Below, piece by piece: positions 6,357 to 14,654 of a stretch of 64,000 nucleotides of DNA (the stretch's first letter is position 1; the number at the start of each line of letters is the position of its first letter). Both the position numbers and the translations under genes were made by a program. The notes under the pieces were generated by a model. It saw nothing but the letters and a program-made list of their open reading frames with translations, searched no databases and was not told the DNA's origin. Source of the DNA: a virus; the IMG/VR virus record IMGVR_UViG_3300028840_003224, positions 1 to 64,000 of that record. One strand, given 5' to 3'.

Positions 6357-6812
6357 ATGAAGAGGTTACTCAATGGCTTTGCCGCGATTTACATCTGTCT
6401 CGCGCTATTTGTCGCTCACTCAGCTCTGGTTACGACTGAAGCGTCTGCTACGCGCCACCTTGATACAGGGAGTGTCGTGGTCGAAGCTGGACCAGCTGTA
6501 CGCGATCATCAACGACTGGCTGGACCTGAGCAGACGCCCCGAACCGACCGATCCTGCTACATCGTCGAAGTCTGGACCGCAAGCTGGTGCGGACCCTGTC
6601 GAAGATACAAAGCCACCGAGCTACCGGCTCTGGTGAAAGCGGGCTTCACAGTCACTGTCAAGGACTATGACACTGACAAGCCGCCCAAGGACGTGAAGAA
6701 GGTACCGACCATCCGGATCTACTACAAGGGCACTTACCTCCAACAGAAGACCTACTGGCGTGCGGAAGACATCGTCAAGTACGTTGACAACAGAATGGCA
6801 CTGAAAGGCTGA
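6357..6812 (+). CDS. Membrane-anchored or exported thioredoxin-like protein
   Basis: A hydrophobic N-terminus (residues 1-24) is followed by an ATEASA-type cleavage site, so the protein is exported or anchored. The thioredoxin fold begins near residue 68 and contains WCGPC (Cys78, Cys81) and the KVPT cis-proline loop. It probably reduces or isomerises disulfides outside the cytoplasm. The linker at about residues 32-66 is poor in sequence quality, and the same DNA is better coding in another frame (see 6373-6636). It follows the exported cysteine peptidase by 7 bases. Confidence 0.85.
   Translation: MKRLLNGFAAIYICLALFVAHSALVTTEASATRHLDTGSVVVEAGPAVRDHQRLAGPEQTPRTDRSCYIVEVWTASWCGPCRRYKATELPALVKAGFTVTVKDYDTDKPPKDVKKVPTIRIYYKGTYLQQKTYWRAEDIVKYVDNRMALKG
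6373..6636 (+). CDS. Possible overlapping gene inside the thioredoxin gene (87 aa)
   Basis: This +1 frame lies wholly inside 6357-6812. From about 6440 to 6535 its codons (AAG CTG GAC CAG CTG TAC GCG ATC ATC AAC GAC) match the phage's usual C/G-ending codon choice, whereas the thioredoxin frame there gives an unusual, low-complexity linker. The protein would be an amphipathic helical peptide with a Pro-rich tail. GAAGAGG precedes its ATG. It could be a real overprinted gene or a relic of an older frame. Confidence 0.35.
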   Translation: MALPRFTSVSRYLSLTQLWLRLKRLLRATLIQGVSWSKLDQLYAIINDWLDLSRRPEPTDPATSSKSGPQAGADPVEDTKPPSYRLW

Positions 6813-6814
6813 AC

Positions 6815-7123
6815 ATGCACATTGAGAAAGACGTGTCCGACGTACTGGTCCACGGCACCACCAACCTAACAACCGCCAACGTCCCCGCTCAAGTGTGTGG
6901 GTCGACCGTCAAGCCGCTGAAGGGCATCCAGCTCCGAGCTGGCATCGACAACGGTGGCACTATCTACGTCGGCAACATTGGTGCTGGCAACGTGATCACA
7001 GCGGCTGGCTGCGGCTTCCCGATGGAAGCTGGCGACCAACTGTTCCTGCCCGTTGAAAACCCTTGCGCTGTTTACGCTAACAACGCAACCGCCAACGACG
7101 TCATACACTGGATCATGCTATGA
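6815..7123 (+). CDS. Small beta-sandwich phage protein (102 aa), possible decoration protein
   Basis: The order of motifs (IQLRAGIDNGGTIYVGN, GFPMEAGDQLFLPVEN, CAVYANNATANDVIHWIML) matches a widespread class of small beta-rich phage virion proteins with a G-TIYVG strand, an AGD-x-LFL strand and a final hydrophobic strand. The same general layout is seen in the protein at 17681-17968 next to the coat gene. It overlaps the next gene by ATGA. Role as a capsid or tail decoration is inferred. Confidence 0.6.
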   Translation: MHIEKDVSDVLVHGTTNLTTANVPAQVCGSTVKPLKGIQLRAGIDNGGTIYVGNIGAGNVITAAGCGFPMEAGDQLFLPVENPCAVYANNATANDVIHWIML

Positions 7124-7407
7124 GCGCGGACATTAAGAAGGTCAAGGTCTCCGACAAGCCCAACAGTAAATACTGTGCCTTGTTCAAACGGAGTGACAAC
7201 ACTCTGCACCTGATCCTCGACGGCGACGACGAAGATAACGCCACCGCCGATATGACGTACAACAATGACATGTACGAGCTGGTACGGTCGAAGACCTTCG
7301 AGGGGTTGTTCACCGATGGCAAGACCAAAGGCGACTCTGAGAATGTGAAGCGAGTCAAAGACATGATGCTTCCAGAGACATGGCAGCCCGAGTGGGACGA
7401 CGAATGA
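7120..7407 (+). CDS. Hypothetical protein (95 aa), acidic
   Basis: I do not recognise a family. The product is charged, with a GDDEDNA acidic run near the middle and two Trp residues near its C-terminus (PETWQPEWDDE). It is coupled by ATGA to the gene upstream, and its stop overlaps the next start. Confidence 0.65.
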   Translation: MSADIKKVKVSDKPNSKYCALFKRSDNTLHLILDGDDEDNATADMTYNNDMYELVRSKTFEGLFTDGKTKGDSENVKRVKDMMLPETWQPEWDDE

Positions 7408-8459
7408 TGCGACGTGCAGACATGGTCGACAGAGGCAGACGCCTCGCACCAGCCGGTGGTAAGTTCGGCAAGTTCGCTTTATACACTTCTGGTAGCGACA
7501 TAGTATCTTCAACCGTCACTGACCCGCCTGGAGCGATAACCTGGAAGTTCAGCGATGGCGATACCTATGTCGGGACAGGTATAAACCACACCTTCAGTCC
7601 TGACAATGCGCCAGACAACTATGTAAAAGTCAAGCTGGATAAGATCCTGGTTAACCTCGAAGCGTCCGGCGAGAAACTGACAAACATCGTGTGGCAAGGA
7701 AAGTATACTAACCTTGCAGACCTGCGAATATCCTCGAATGAACTCACCGAGATAGACACATTCGACACATGGGTGAACCTGGACCTGATCTGGGTGCACG
7801 TCAATTACTTGACTGATTTTGTTGGGCATAGTTCCTGGGTGAATTTACGTGAGGTGTATTTATTCAGTCAACTGGGTGGCGGTTTGCAGACGGTTACAAC
7901 GCACAATACTTGGTCAAGCCTCGTCACGCTGCGTGCCAACAACAATAAGCTGATTTCGTTCGAGACTCACCCAGGATGGACAAGCCTTGAACGACTCGAC
8001 CTGTATGTCAACTCAACCCTGACAGCAGTTGACACATACAACACATGGACGAACCTGAAGCGACTGTATGTCAACAGCACTGGCATAACCAGCTTGGAGA
8101 CACATCCAGAGTGGACTGAGATTTATGACTTGGCTATCAACAATAACCTTGGCATGACTAGCCTTGAGACTCACGACACCTGGACGAAGTTGTACATACT
8201 CTATGTTCATGCGTGCAATCTGACTTCGTTTAACCTGCACGACACAATGGTTGCGTTGAACACTTGCTACTGCCACGATAATAACTTGGATGCAACTACG
8301 ATTGACGCTTTGCTGATCGCTCTCGACGACGCCGGTAAAGCCACGGGCACCTTCTGGTATCAGGACAACCCCGGCAGCGCAGACGTGGACCGCAGTGCCG
8401 CCGCAGCAACCGCCAAGACCAATCTCGTCACTAGGGGCTGGGTCATAGTAAGCACGTAG
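7404..8459 (+). CDS. Leucine-rich-repeat protein with N-terminal PKD-like domain (LRR protein 1)
   Basis: The start at ATGATG (7404) gives MMRRADMVDRGRR, the same opening as the next gene, so the longer frame from 7380 is rejected. Residues about 25-85 resemble a PKD-type fold (ITWKFSDGDTYVGTGINHTF). Residues about 95-300 are irregular leucine-rich repeats of 22-24 residues with a recurring L-x2-L-x-(V/A)-x2-(N/C)-x-(L/I) core and a conserved Trp (ETHPGWTSL, DTYNTWTNL, ETHPEWTEI). The C-terminus resembles the LRR cap found in marine phage proteins (DRSAAAATAKTNLVTRGWVI). It is a candidate for host-surface binding. Confidence 0.8.
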   Translation: MMRRADMVDRGRRLAPAGGKFGKFALYTSGSDIVSSTVTDPPGAITWKFSDGDTYVGTGINHTFSPDNAPDNYVKVKLDKILVNLEASGEKLTNIVWQGKYTNLADLRISSNELTEIDTFDTWVNLDLIWVHVNYLTDFVGHSSWVNLREVYLFSQLGGGLQTVTTHNTWSSLVTLRANNNKLISFETHPGWTSLERLDLYVNSTLTAVDTYNTWTNLKRLYVNSTGITSLETHPEWTEIYDLAINNNLGMTSLETHDTWTKLYILYVHACNLTSFNLHDTMVALNTCYCHDNNLDATTIDALLIALDDAGKATGTFWYQDNPGSADVDRSAAAATAKTNLVTRGWVIVST

Positions 8460-8477
8460 CTTGGAGCAGGATTGGAT

Positions 8478-9650
8478 ATGAGACGAGCCGACATGATAGA
8501 CCGAGGGCGACGCTTTTCCAAAGCCGGAAGTAAGCCTAACACAATCACGATTACAAACACACAGTCCAATGTGGCTATAACACTGCGGGATGATAGTAAC
8601 CAACAGGCGTTGGAGTGGAAATGCACAGATGCCGCAACTGGTGTAACAGACGTCAGAACCTCGTCCACATCAGGAAGCATCACTATAACTTGGTCTTCAG
8701 CCCTAGGTGGCACGGCCACTTGTAAAGTACCGGTTGGTAACCAGACCCTTCTGTATTGTGTTTCTGACAGTGTGACGTCCGTCACCATGAAGAATTCTTC
8801 AAAGTGGTCAAACTTTGAGGATATTCGTCTGTTCAGCAACTACCCTTTTACAGAGTTTACTGGTTTGCAAGACTGGCCTAATCTGTGGCGGCTCGATGTT
8901 TCTGGTTCTGACGTGAACATACCGTCCTTTGACTGGCCGAGTATGGAATACCTATCAATCGCTGGTTCACTTTCAACAATAGCGGGTGGTTTCGTCCTCA
9001 GAGATTGGCCAAACCTAACCGATTTCATATGTTCGTACTCCAGAATGGAGCACATCACAATCCCAGCGACTTGGACGAAGTTACAGAATATAGATGTATC
9101 TTACAACAGGGAAATAAGTGGCCAAACTCTCACACTTTGTGATCTGCCTGAGTTGCTTGAACTAAAGGCTGGGTATAGCCAGTGGGAACATATAGACATT
9201 GGTTACGAATTGCCCAAGGTGGAAAATATAGACTTACAAGCTGGTGGTAACCCGACTGTACCAGAGTACGAATTAACAACAAGCCCAACGTGGGTCAATT
9301 TGAAAGCATTTTCAATTGGCGCGTATAGAATCCACACAATTCCCACGTACCCAGAGTGGGTAAGCATGGAACGGCTCACGCCTGTATCTAGTTGGTATTG
9401 CACAGATATAGTGGTACACCCAGAGTGGGTCAACTTTGATTACTTTGCTGGAAGACAGATGTCCTCACTCAAAGATGCCACTGTCATAGACCAGATATAT
9501 ATCAACATAGATGCGTCTGGTTCACAGAGTGGACCAACCAAAGCAATAGATTTGAGGTTGGCGGCTTATGCTGATGATGTAAACAGAAGCGCTGCCGCAA
9601 TAACAGCCAAGAACAATCTGATCGCTAAGGGTTGGACATTCTTGACATGA
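8478..9650 (+). CDS. Leucine-rich-repeat protein, paralogue of the preceding gene (LRR protein 2)
   Basis: The 390-residue product shares the start (MRRADMIDRGRR), the Trp-containing repeat rhythm (LQDWPNLWRLDVSGS, LRDWPNLTDFICSYS, YPEWVSMERL) and the C-terminal cap (DVNRSAAAITAKNNLIAKGW) with the gene before it. The frame can begin at TTG 8472, but ATG 8478 fits the paralogue and the GGAG site. Codons are more A/T-ending than in neighbouring genes. Two adjacent diverged LRR proteins suggest diversification of a binding surface. Confidence 0.8.
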   Translation: MRRADMIDRGRRFSKAGSKPNTITITNTQSNVAITLRDDSNQQALEWKCTDAATGVTDVRTSSTSGSITITWSSALGGTATCKVPVGNQTLLYCVSDSVTSVTMKNSSKWSNFEDIRLFSNYPFTEFTGLQDWPNLWRLDVSGSDVNIPSFDWPSMEYLSIAGSLSTIAGGFVLRDWPNLTDFICSYSRMEHITIPATWTKLQNIDVSYNREISGQTLTLCDLPELLELKAGYSQWEHIDIGYELPKVENIDLQAGGNPTVPEYELTTSPTWVNLKAFSIGAYRIHTIPTYPEWVSMERLTPVSSWYCTDIVVHPEWVNFDYFAGRQMSSLKDATVIDQIYINIDASGSQSGPTKAIDLRLAAYADDVNRSAAAITAKNNLIAKGWTFLT

Positions 9651-9922
9651 TAGACATCCTAGGCGTATACATGATGTGGGGTATGGGCGTAGCCGTCCTG
9701 TCTTGTTTGTTCAGCGAGAGTAAGCTGTTCCACCCTGTCCGAGAGTTCCTGAACTTCGACCTACTTTACTGTCCAATCTGCCTGGGCTTCTGGCTGGCCG
9801 CTCCAGTGCTGTACCACGGAATGACCGCCTACTTGGCTACAATCGCCTGCTCAAACCTGTGGATGCTCATCATCCTGAAGGTATACCGAGAACTTGACGA
9901 ATCCACCGGAGAAGAAGAATGA
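9647..9922 (+). CDS. Membrane protein of DUF1360-like type (91 aa)
   Basis: The ATG at 9647 overlaps the previous stop (ATGA) and is preferred over the TTG at 9632. The protein has two hydrophobic segments (about residues 5-25 and 50-80) flanking LLYCPICLGFWLAAPV, the CPxCLGFW signature of DUF1360-type membrane proteins. These occur in many phages with unknown function. It is coupled to the next gene by an ATGA overlap. Confidence 0.7.
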   Translation: MIDILGVYMMWGMGVAVLSCLFSESKLFHPVREFLNFDLLYCPICLGFWLAAPVLYHGMTAYLATIACSNLWMLIILKVYRELDESTGEEE

Positions 9923-10254
9923 AACGACTGCCGAGACGACTCAGAAAGCTTCAACGCCGAACGATGCGGAGGGCTCGCAAAGAGCTGGACTCTGGTAACC
10001 TGCACTACCGCGACTACGCGAAGGTGTTGGACGTTGTCGGCACCGAAGAGGGTGTTCGCCAGTTAGAGGCCAAGATCAAAGAAGCTCGTCTCAACCCGTA
10101 CGAAGGCCCTGATCGGCTGATGAGTTTGGGCTTCCGAGACATCTTCGCCAACCTTTGGGATTGGTTCAAGGCCAACTGGCCAGCCATCCTTGAGTTCATC
10201 ATCACAATCGCCCCGCTACTCTTACTGGAGCCCAACAAATATGAAGATTCCTAA
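9919..10254 (+). CDS. Basic protein with C-terminal membrane segment (111 aa)
   Basis: The N-terminal 25 residues are extremely basic (MKRLPRRLRKLQRRTMRRAR) and the C-terminus has a hydrophobic stretch near residues 88-103 (WPAILEFIITIAPLLLL). The basic end could bind nucleic acid or phospholipid while the other end sits in the membrane. No family is recognised. Confidence 0.65.
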   Translation: MKRLPRRLRKLQRRTMRRARKELDSGNLHYRDYAKVLDVVGTEEGVRQLEAKIKEARLNPYEGPDRLMSLGFRDIFANLWDWFKANWPAILEFIITIAPLLLLEPNKYEDS

Positions 10255-10687
10255 TCCATGGCCTCGCGTCACACTGCGACTCACGACCCGACCGGGCGAC
10301 AACGTAGTTGTCCTCTGCACCCGTGGCGAGCTGGAAGTCGACGACGACGTCTGTGAAGCCATCATCGAGCCGATCAAAGACCGTGGCCGGGGCAACTACG
10401 AAGTGTTGTGCCAGGGCAAGATCTGGTCGAAGCAGTGGGGCCTCCTGGAAGTCGAAGACCACATGAAGAAGGTCGACCTGGAGAAGCAGGAAGCGGAGCT
10501 GAAGGAACGGCAGAAGAAGGACGCCGAGCGACGAGTGCGTGACGCTAAGGAGCGTGGAGAAGCCAAGGCGAAGGCAGACAAGGCGAAGAAGGCTAAAGCA
10601 GCGAAGCCAGCGAAGCCAGCCAAGGTGGAAGACAAGCCCGCCGATATGGGCAAGCCCGCCGACATGGGCAAGGAACTCGAACTGTAG
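10241..10687 (+). CDS. Charged Ala/Lys-rich protein upstream of the terminase (148 aa)
   Basis: The ATG at 10241 follows CTGGAG and is preferred over 10190. Residues 1-70 look globular. From about residue 75 the protein is a long charged helix rich in Lys, Glu, Arg and Ala, then Ala/Lys/Pro repeats and a duplicated KPADMG unit. It sits directly before the large terminase. A packaging or DNA-binding role, including small terminase, is possible but unproven. Confidence 0.6.
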   Translation: MKIPNPWPRVTLRLTTRPGDNVVVLCTRGELEVDDDVCEAIIEPIKDRGRGNYEVLCQGKIWSKQWGLLEVEDHMKKVDLEKQEAELKERQKKDAERRVRDAKERGEAKAKADKAKKAKAAKPAKPAKVEDKPADMGKPADMGKELEL

Positions 10688-10695
10688 AGGATGTT

Positions 10696-12357
10696 ATGGG
10701 AGGTTTACTCGATGCTTTTGGTGAAGCACTCAACTCAGGACTGGTGTCTCGCACACTGACGTCTTGCAGCCGCTGGGTGGAGCACCGCAGAATCATGGGT
10801 GAACCTTTCCCCGGTCCTTACAGCTTCAAGTACCACCCTTGGTGCCGAGACATCCACGACTCGCAAGCGAGTTACAACAGCACGATGAAGGCAGCCCAGT
10901 TGGGGCTCACAGAGGTAGCAATCAACCTCGCCTTCTTCACAGTCGATGTGCTCAAGCGGGACGTACTTTACGTCCTGCCCACCGCATTGAACGCTAGTGA
11001 CTTCAGCAAGTCGCGGTTCAGCACCGCACTGATGAACAGCCCTTACCTGAAGGACTTATTTACAGACACAAACACGGTCGGCCTCAAGCAAGCTGGCGGC
11101 GTGAACCTCTATATCAGAGGCTCGCGCGGCGACAGCAACCTGAAGTCGATTCCGGTATCCGTGCTGGTGCTGGACGAAGCGGACGAAATGGATCAGAGAG
11201 CCATCTGGCTCGCCCTGGAGCGGCTGTCCGGTCAGCTCCACAAGACCGTCCACTCGCTGAGCACCCCGACGATCCCGCAGTTCGGCATCCACAAGCTGTT
11301 CCTGCAAGGCACCCAAGAGCACTTCTACTTCAAGTGCCCTCGGTGTGGAAGGCGAACCGAGTTCATCTTCCCTGAGTGCTTGGAGATCTGCGGCGAGACG
11401 ATCACCGACCCCGACGTGAAGCGATCCCACCTGAAGTGCAAGGAGTGCAAAGGGCGAATCGACCACGAAGAGAAGCCTGACTTCCTGAAGAAGGCCTTCT
11501 GGGAGAACACTGTACAAGTAGAAGAGGACCACCGCAGCTTCTACGTCAACCAGATGTACTCGTACACTGTGACGCCCGCCGAACTGGCACTGGCGCACTT
11601 TCGAGGCATCGGCGACGAAGCGGCCATGGTCGAGTTCTGGAACTCGAAGCTGGGGCTGCCGTACATCCCGGATGGCGGGCAGATCACCGAAGACGAGATC
11701 CAGACGGCAGTGCGCAACTATTTTAAGGCTAACCAGCGACCTCAGATCGGCACCGACAAGTGCATCGTGATGGGTGTCGACCAAGGTAAGCAGAATCACG
11801 TGGTTGTGGTCGAATACGAGCTGCACGGCTATTACGACGTCAACGCCACCGCCGAGGCCAAGATCCTGTGGGAAGGCAAGCTGCCGGGCGACGACTTCAA
11901 GCACCTCGACCCGCTGATGCGGGAGTGGCAAGTCAAGGCGTGCGTGATCGACGCGGACCCGCAGATCAACGACGCGCGGCGGTTCGCCCGACGGTTCCCA
12001 GGCTACGTCTACCTATGCCGATACCGGCGAGGTGTGACCGGCAAAGAGCTTCAGATAGCTGAAGAAGACAGCGGAGCCGCTCTCGTGACCGTGGATCGCA
12101 CGAACTGGCTGGACGCCTCGATGGGGCGGTTCCACTCAGACAGAGTAACCATCCCTGCCGACACCTCGTTGGAGTTCAAGGATCATCTGAAGGCCCTCGT
12201 GCGAACGTACGAGAAGGACGAGTTAGGAAACAGCAAGGCGGTCTATTTGAACAACGGGCCCGATCACTTTGCTCATGCATTCAATTATGCGGAGATAGCC
12301 CTGCCACTGGCGGCCAATATCGTTTCTGGCGGCGACATTGACGAGAAGGTATTATAA
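10696..12357 (+). CDS. terL: Terminase large subunit, GpA family
   Basis: The 553-residue enzyme would drive DNA packaging and cut the genome at the portal. The ATPase half has a deviant Walker A typical of the lambda GpA family (MKAAQLGLTE, residues 64-73) and a Walker B (VLVLDEAD, residues 156-163). A zinc-binding insert follows (CPRCGRR then CKECKG, about residues 216-255). The nuclease half begins near residue 355 with the acidic VMGVDQGK strand and contains the ACVIDAD strand. An AGAGG site lies 5 bases before the ATG. It is followed immediately by an HNH endonuclease and the portal gene. Confidence 0.95.
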   Translation: MGGLLDAFGEALNSGLVSRTLTSCSRWVEHRRIMGEPFPGPYSFKYHPWCRDIHDSQASYNSTMKAAQLGLTEVAINLAFFTVDVLKRDVLYVLPTALNASDFSKSRFSTALMNSPYLKDLFTDTNTVGLKQAGGVNLYIRGSRGDSNLKSIPVSVLVLDEADEMDQRAIWLALERLSGQLHKTVHSLSTPTIPQFGIHKLFLQGTQEHFYFKCPRCGRRTEFIFPECLEICGETITDPDVKRSHLKCKECKGRIDHEEKPDFLKKAFWENTVQVEEDHRSFYVNQMYSYTVTPAELALAHFRGIGDEAAMVEFWNSKLGLPYIPDGGQITEDEIQTAVRNYFKANQRPQIGTDKCIVMGVDQGKQNHVVVVEYELHGYYDVNATAEAKILWEGKLPGDDFKHLDPLMREWQVKACVIDADPQINDARRFARRFPGYVYLCRYRRGVTGKELQIAEEDSGAALVTVDRTNWLDASMGRFHSDRVTIPADTSLEFKDHLKALVRTYEKDELGNSKAVYLNNGPDHFAHAFNYAEIALPLAANIVSGGDIDEKVL

Positions 12358-12819
12358 ATGGCGGCAACTAAGGCACGAAGAGAACAACTCAACAAGCTGA
12401 AGTTGCTGGAAACAGCAGGCACAAAAGTCTGCTCCGGGTGCGACGAGATAAAACCCACCACTGAGTTTCACAAAGCGAAGGACGGTCGCAAGGGGCTGTG
12501 CAGCAGATGTAAAGTTTGCAACTGTAAAAGAGCACAGGAACACAGCAGCTCACAGGCTGGAAGGAATTGCAGACTGCAAAGGGCTTACGGGATGTCCTTA
12601 GAAGACTACTCCCTTCTTCTCGCCTCTCAAGGCGGAAAGTGCAAGATATGCGGCTCGGAAAAGCCAAAAGGAAGGTGGGCTCAGTTTCACGTAGATCACT
12701 GTCATAAGGATGGACATGTGCGTGGTATTTTGTGCAACCGTTGCAACACAATGTTAGGCATGGTAGACGATGACCCTGCTGCTCTGCGAGCCGCTCTCAA
12801 ATACTTAGAGGAAAACTGA
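12358..12819 (+). CDS. Endonuclease VII-type HNH nuclease
   Basis: The C-terminal part matches the recombination endonuclease VII (T4 gp49-like) pattern: CKICG, then HVDHCHKDGHVRGILCNRCN, then LG. The N-terminal half has two further CxxC pairs (CSGC, CSRCKVC). The gene sits exactly between terminase and portal, touching one and overlapping the other by ATGA. Its codons are more A/T-ending than its neighbours, which suggests it arrived separately. HNH nucleases beside terminases can serve packaging, while free-standing ones can be homing genes. Both readings fit. Confidence 0.9.
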   Translation: MAATKARREQLNKLKLLETAGTKVCSGCDEIKPTTEFHKAKDGRKGLCSRCKVCNCKRAQEHSSSQAGRNCRLQRAYGMSLEDYSLLLASQGGKCKICGSEKPKGRWAQFHVDHCHKDGHVRGILCNRCNTMLGMVDDDPAALRAALKYLEEN

Positions 12820-14651
12820 TGACACGCGACAGCAAATTTCTCACCTCCATCCGCCATCCCGAATACTTGGAAGACGAGCTGTACTGGTTTGATTGGCGTG
12901 ACACTTACAATGGTGGCCCTCGGTTTGTTCGTAAGAACCTGAAGCAGCACGACAGCGAGTCGAAGAAGGACTTCTACAACCGTCGCGACATCACTCCTAT
13001 CCCGTCGTACGCCAAAGCGGCTGTCAATGACGTCCGAAACAGTATTTTCCAGCGGCTCCGTGACGTGACCCGTCGCGGTGGCAGCGACAACTACATGCGA
13101 GCCACCGCTGGCGAGATTGGCGGCGTGGACAACAAAGGCAGCTCGATGCAGAGCTTCCTCGGCATCGACGTCTTGACCGAACTGTTGGTCATGGGTCGCT
13201 CCGGTGTCTACACTGACATGCCTCAACTGTCCGGACTCCGCACGATGGCGGACGAGGGAAACGCACGACCTTACTGCTACATGTACCGAGTGGAAGACAT
13301 TCTGTCCTGGGCAGTGGCCAAACCGGAAGAGCCCGGCGATTTCACCGCCGTTCTGCTGCGAGACCGTGGCGTAGACTACAACCAAGGCTTCGCCCACGGT
13401 GCTTACCTGCCCAGCGGCGGATACACGCGGTACCGCTTCATCTGGATCGACCCTGTCGACCGACAAGTCAAGATGAAGCTGATGGACGAAGAAGACAATC
13501 TGCTCGACCTGCAAGGCAACGAAATCAAGGGCGGCGATGGCATCATCCCGCTGGAACTGACTCGTATCCCGTTCACCATGCTCAACATCAGAGGGAGCCT
13601 GCTGAAGGACGTCTACAAGCATCAATCAGCACTCTTGAACCTCGGTTCTAGCGATGTCTCCTACGCACTCAAAGCAAACTTCCCGTTCTACATCGAGCAG
13701 ATCGACGCGCGGGCGGTTGGCGGTCACTTGAAGCGACACGTCAACGACGACGGGTCCACCGAAACATCCGACAACAGTGAGGCCGGTACGCAGGAACGCT
13801 CAGGCGTGACTCACGGTCGTACTTATGACTTAAAGGCAGAAGCACCCAGCTTCATTCACCCTAGTTCAGAACCGCTTTTGGCGTCCATAAAGCTTCAGGA
13901 GAAGATTGAGGACGATATTCGGAAGTTGGTAAACCTCGCTGTGCAGAACAAGATGGGCCAGCGGGCAATATCAGCAGAAGCCATGAAGCTGTCGGACCAG
14001 GGCCTAGAAGCTGGTCTTTCTTACATCGGCTTGGTCATGGAAAGTGCCGAGAGGCAGATCGCCGAGCATTGGGCAGCGTACGAGAGCAAGGACTACGACA
14101 AGCGGCAGATCGCCACCATCAAGTACCCTGACCGTTACAGCCTGAAGAACGACGAAGACCGGGTCAAGGAAGCCACAGCTCTGTCGGAACTCATGTACGC
14201 CGTTCCTGGAACGACCGTGAAGAAAGAACTGTCGAAGACCATCGTGACCGCTCTGCTGGCTGGCAGGGTGCCCACCGACACCATCGACACGATCTTCAAA
14301 GAGATCGACGAAGCGGGCTACACTACATCCGATCCAGAGACCATCATCCGGTTGGTGGAAGCTGGCCTATGCGGCGAAGAGACCGGCTCCGAGGCCACAG
14401 GCTTCGACGACGACGAATATAAGAAGGCTCGCGAGGATCACATTGATCGCGCGACCCGCATCATGGAAGCCCAGGAGAAGATCAGGGCTGACTCGGTGGA
14501 CAACGCGGCTGCACGCGGACTACCCGACGTCGACCCTGATAAGACTTCTGGCAAGACCGAACGAGACGAGGCAAACGACACCACCACCGAGGCCAAGAAG
14601 ACTGACAAGACTCGTGGTGATGGCAAAGACCTGAACAAAGAGGACCGATAA
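12819..14651 (+). CDS. Portal protein
   Basis: A 610-residue protein directly after the terminase, with features of portal proteins of the DUF4055/SPP1 gp6-like group. It has an N-terminal region with YAKAAVNDVRNSIFQRL, a central beta-rich part, a long helix (SIKLQEKIEDDIRKLVNLAVQ, about residues 355-375) and a charged disordered C-terminus. Portals form the dodecameric ring through which DNA is packed. Position and length support the call. The start is in an ATGA overlap with the HNH gene. Confidence 0.85.
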   Translation: MTRDSKFLTSIRHPEYLEDELYWFDWRDTYNGGPRFVRKNLKQHDSESKKDFYNRRDITPIPSYAKAAVNDVRNSIFQRLRDVTRRGGSDNYMRATAGEIGGVDNKGSSMQSFLGIDVLTELLVMGRSGVYTDMPQLSGLRTMADEGNARPYCYMYRVEDILSWAVAKPEEPGDFTAVLLRDRGVDYNQGFAHGAYLPSGGYTRYRFIWIDPVDRQVKMKLMDEEDNLLDLQGNEIKGGDGIIPLELTRIPFTMLNIRGSLLKDVYKHQSALLNLGSSDVSYALKANFPFYIEQIDARAVGGHLKRHVNDDGSTETSDNSEAGTQERSGVTHGRTYDLKAEAPSFIHPSSEPLLASIKLQEKIEDDIRKLVNLAVQNKMGQRAISAEAMKLSDQGLEAGLSYIGLVMESAERQIAEHWAAYESKDYDKRQIATIKYPDRYSLKNDEDRVKEATALSELMYAVPGTTVKKELSKTIVTALLAGRVPTDTIDTIFKEIDEAGYTTSDPETIIRLVEAGLCGEETGSEATGFDDDEYKKAREDHIDRATRIMEAQEKIRADSVDNAAARGLPDVDPDKTSGKTERDEANDTTTEAKKTDKTRGDGKDLNKEDR

Positions 14652-14654
14652 CCG

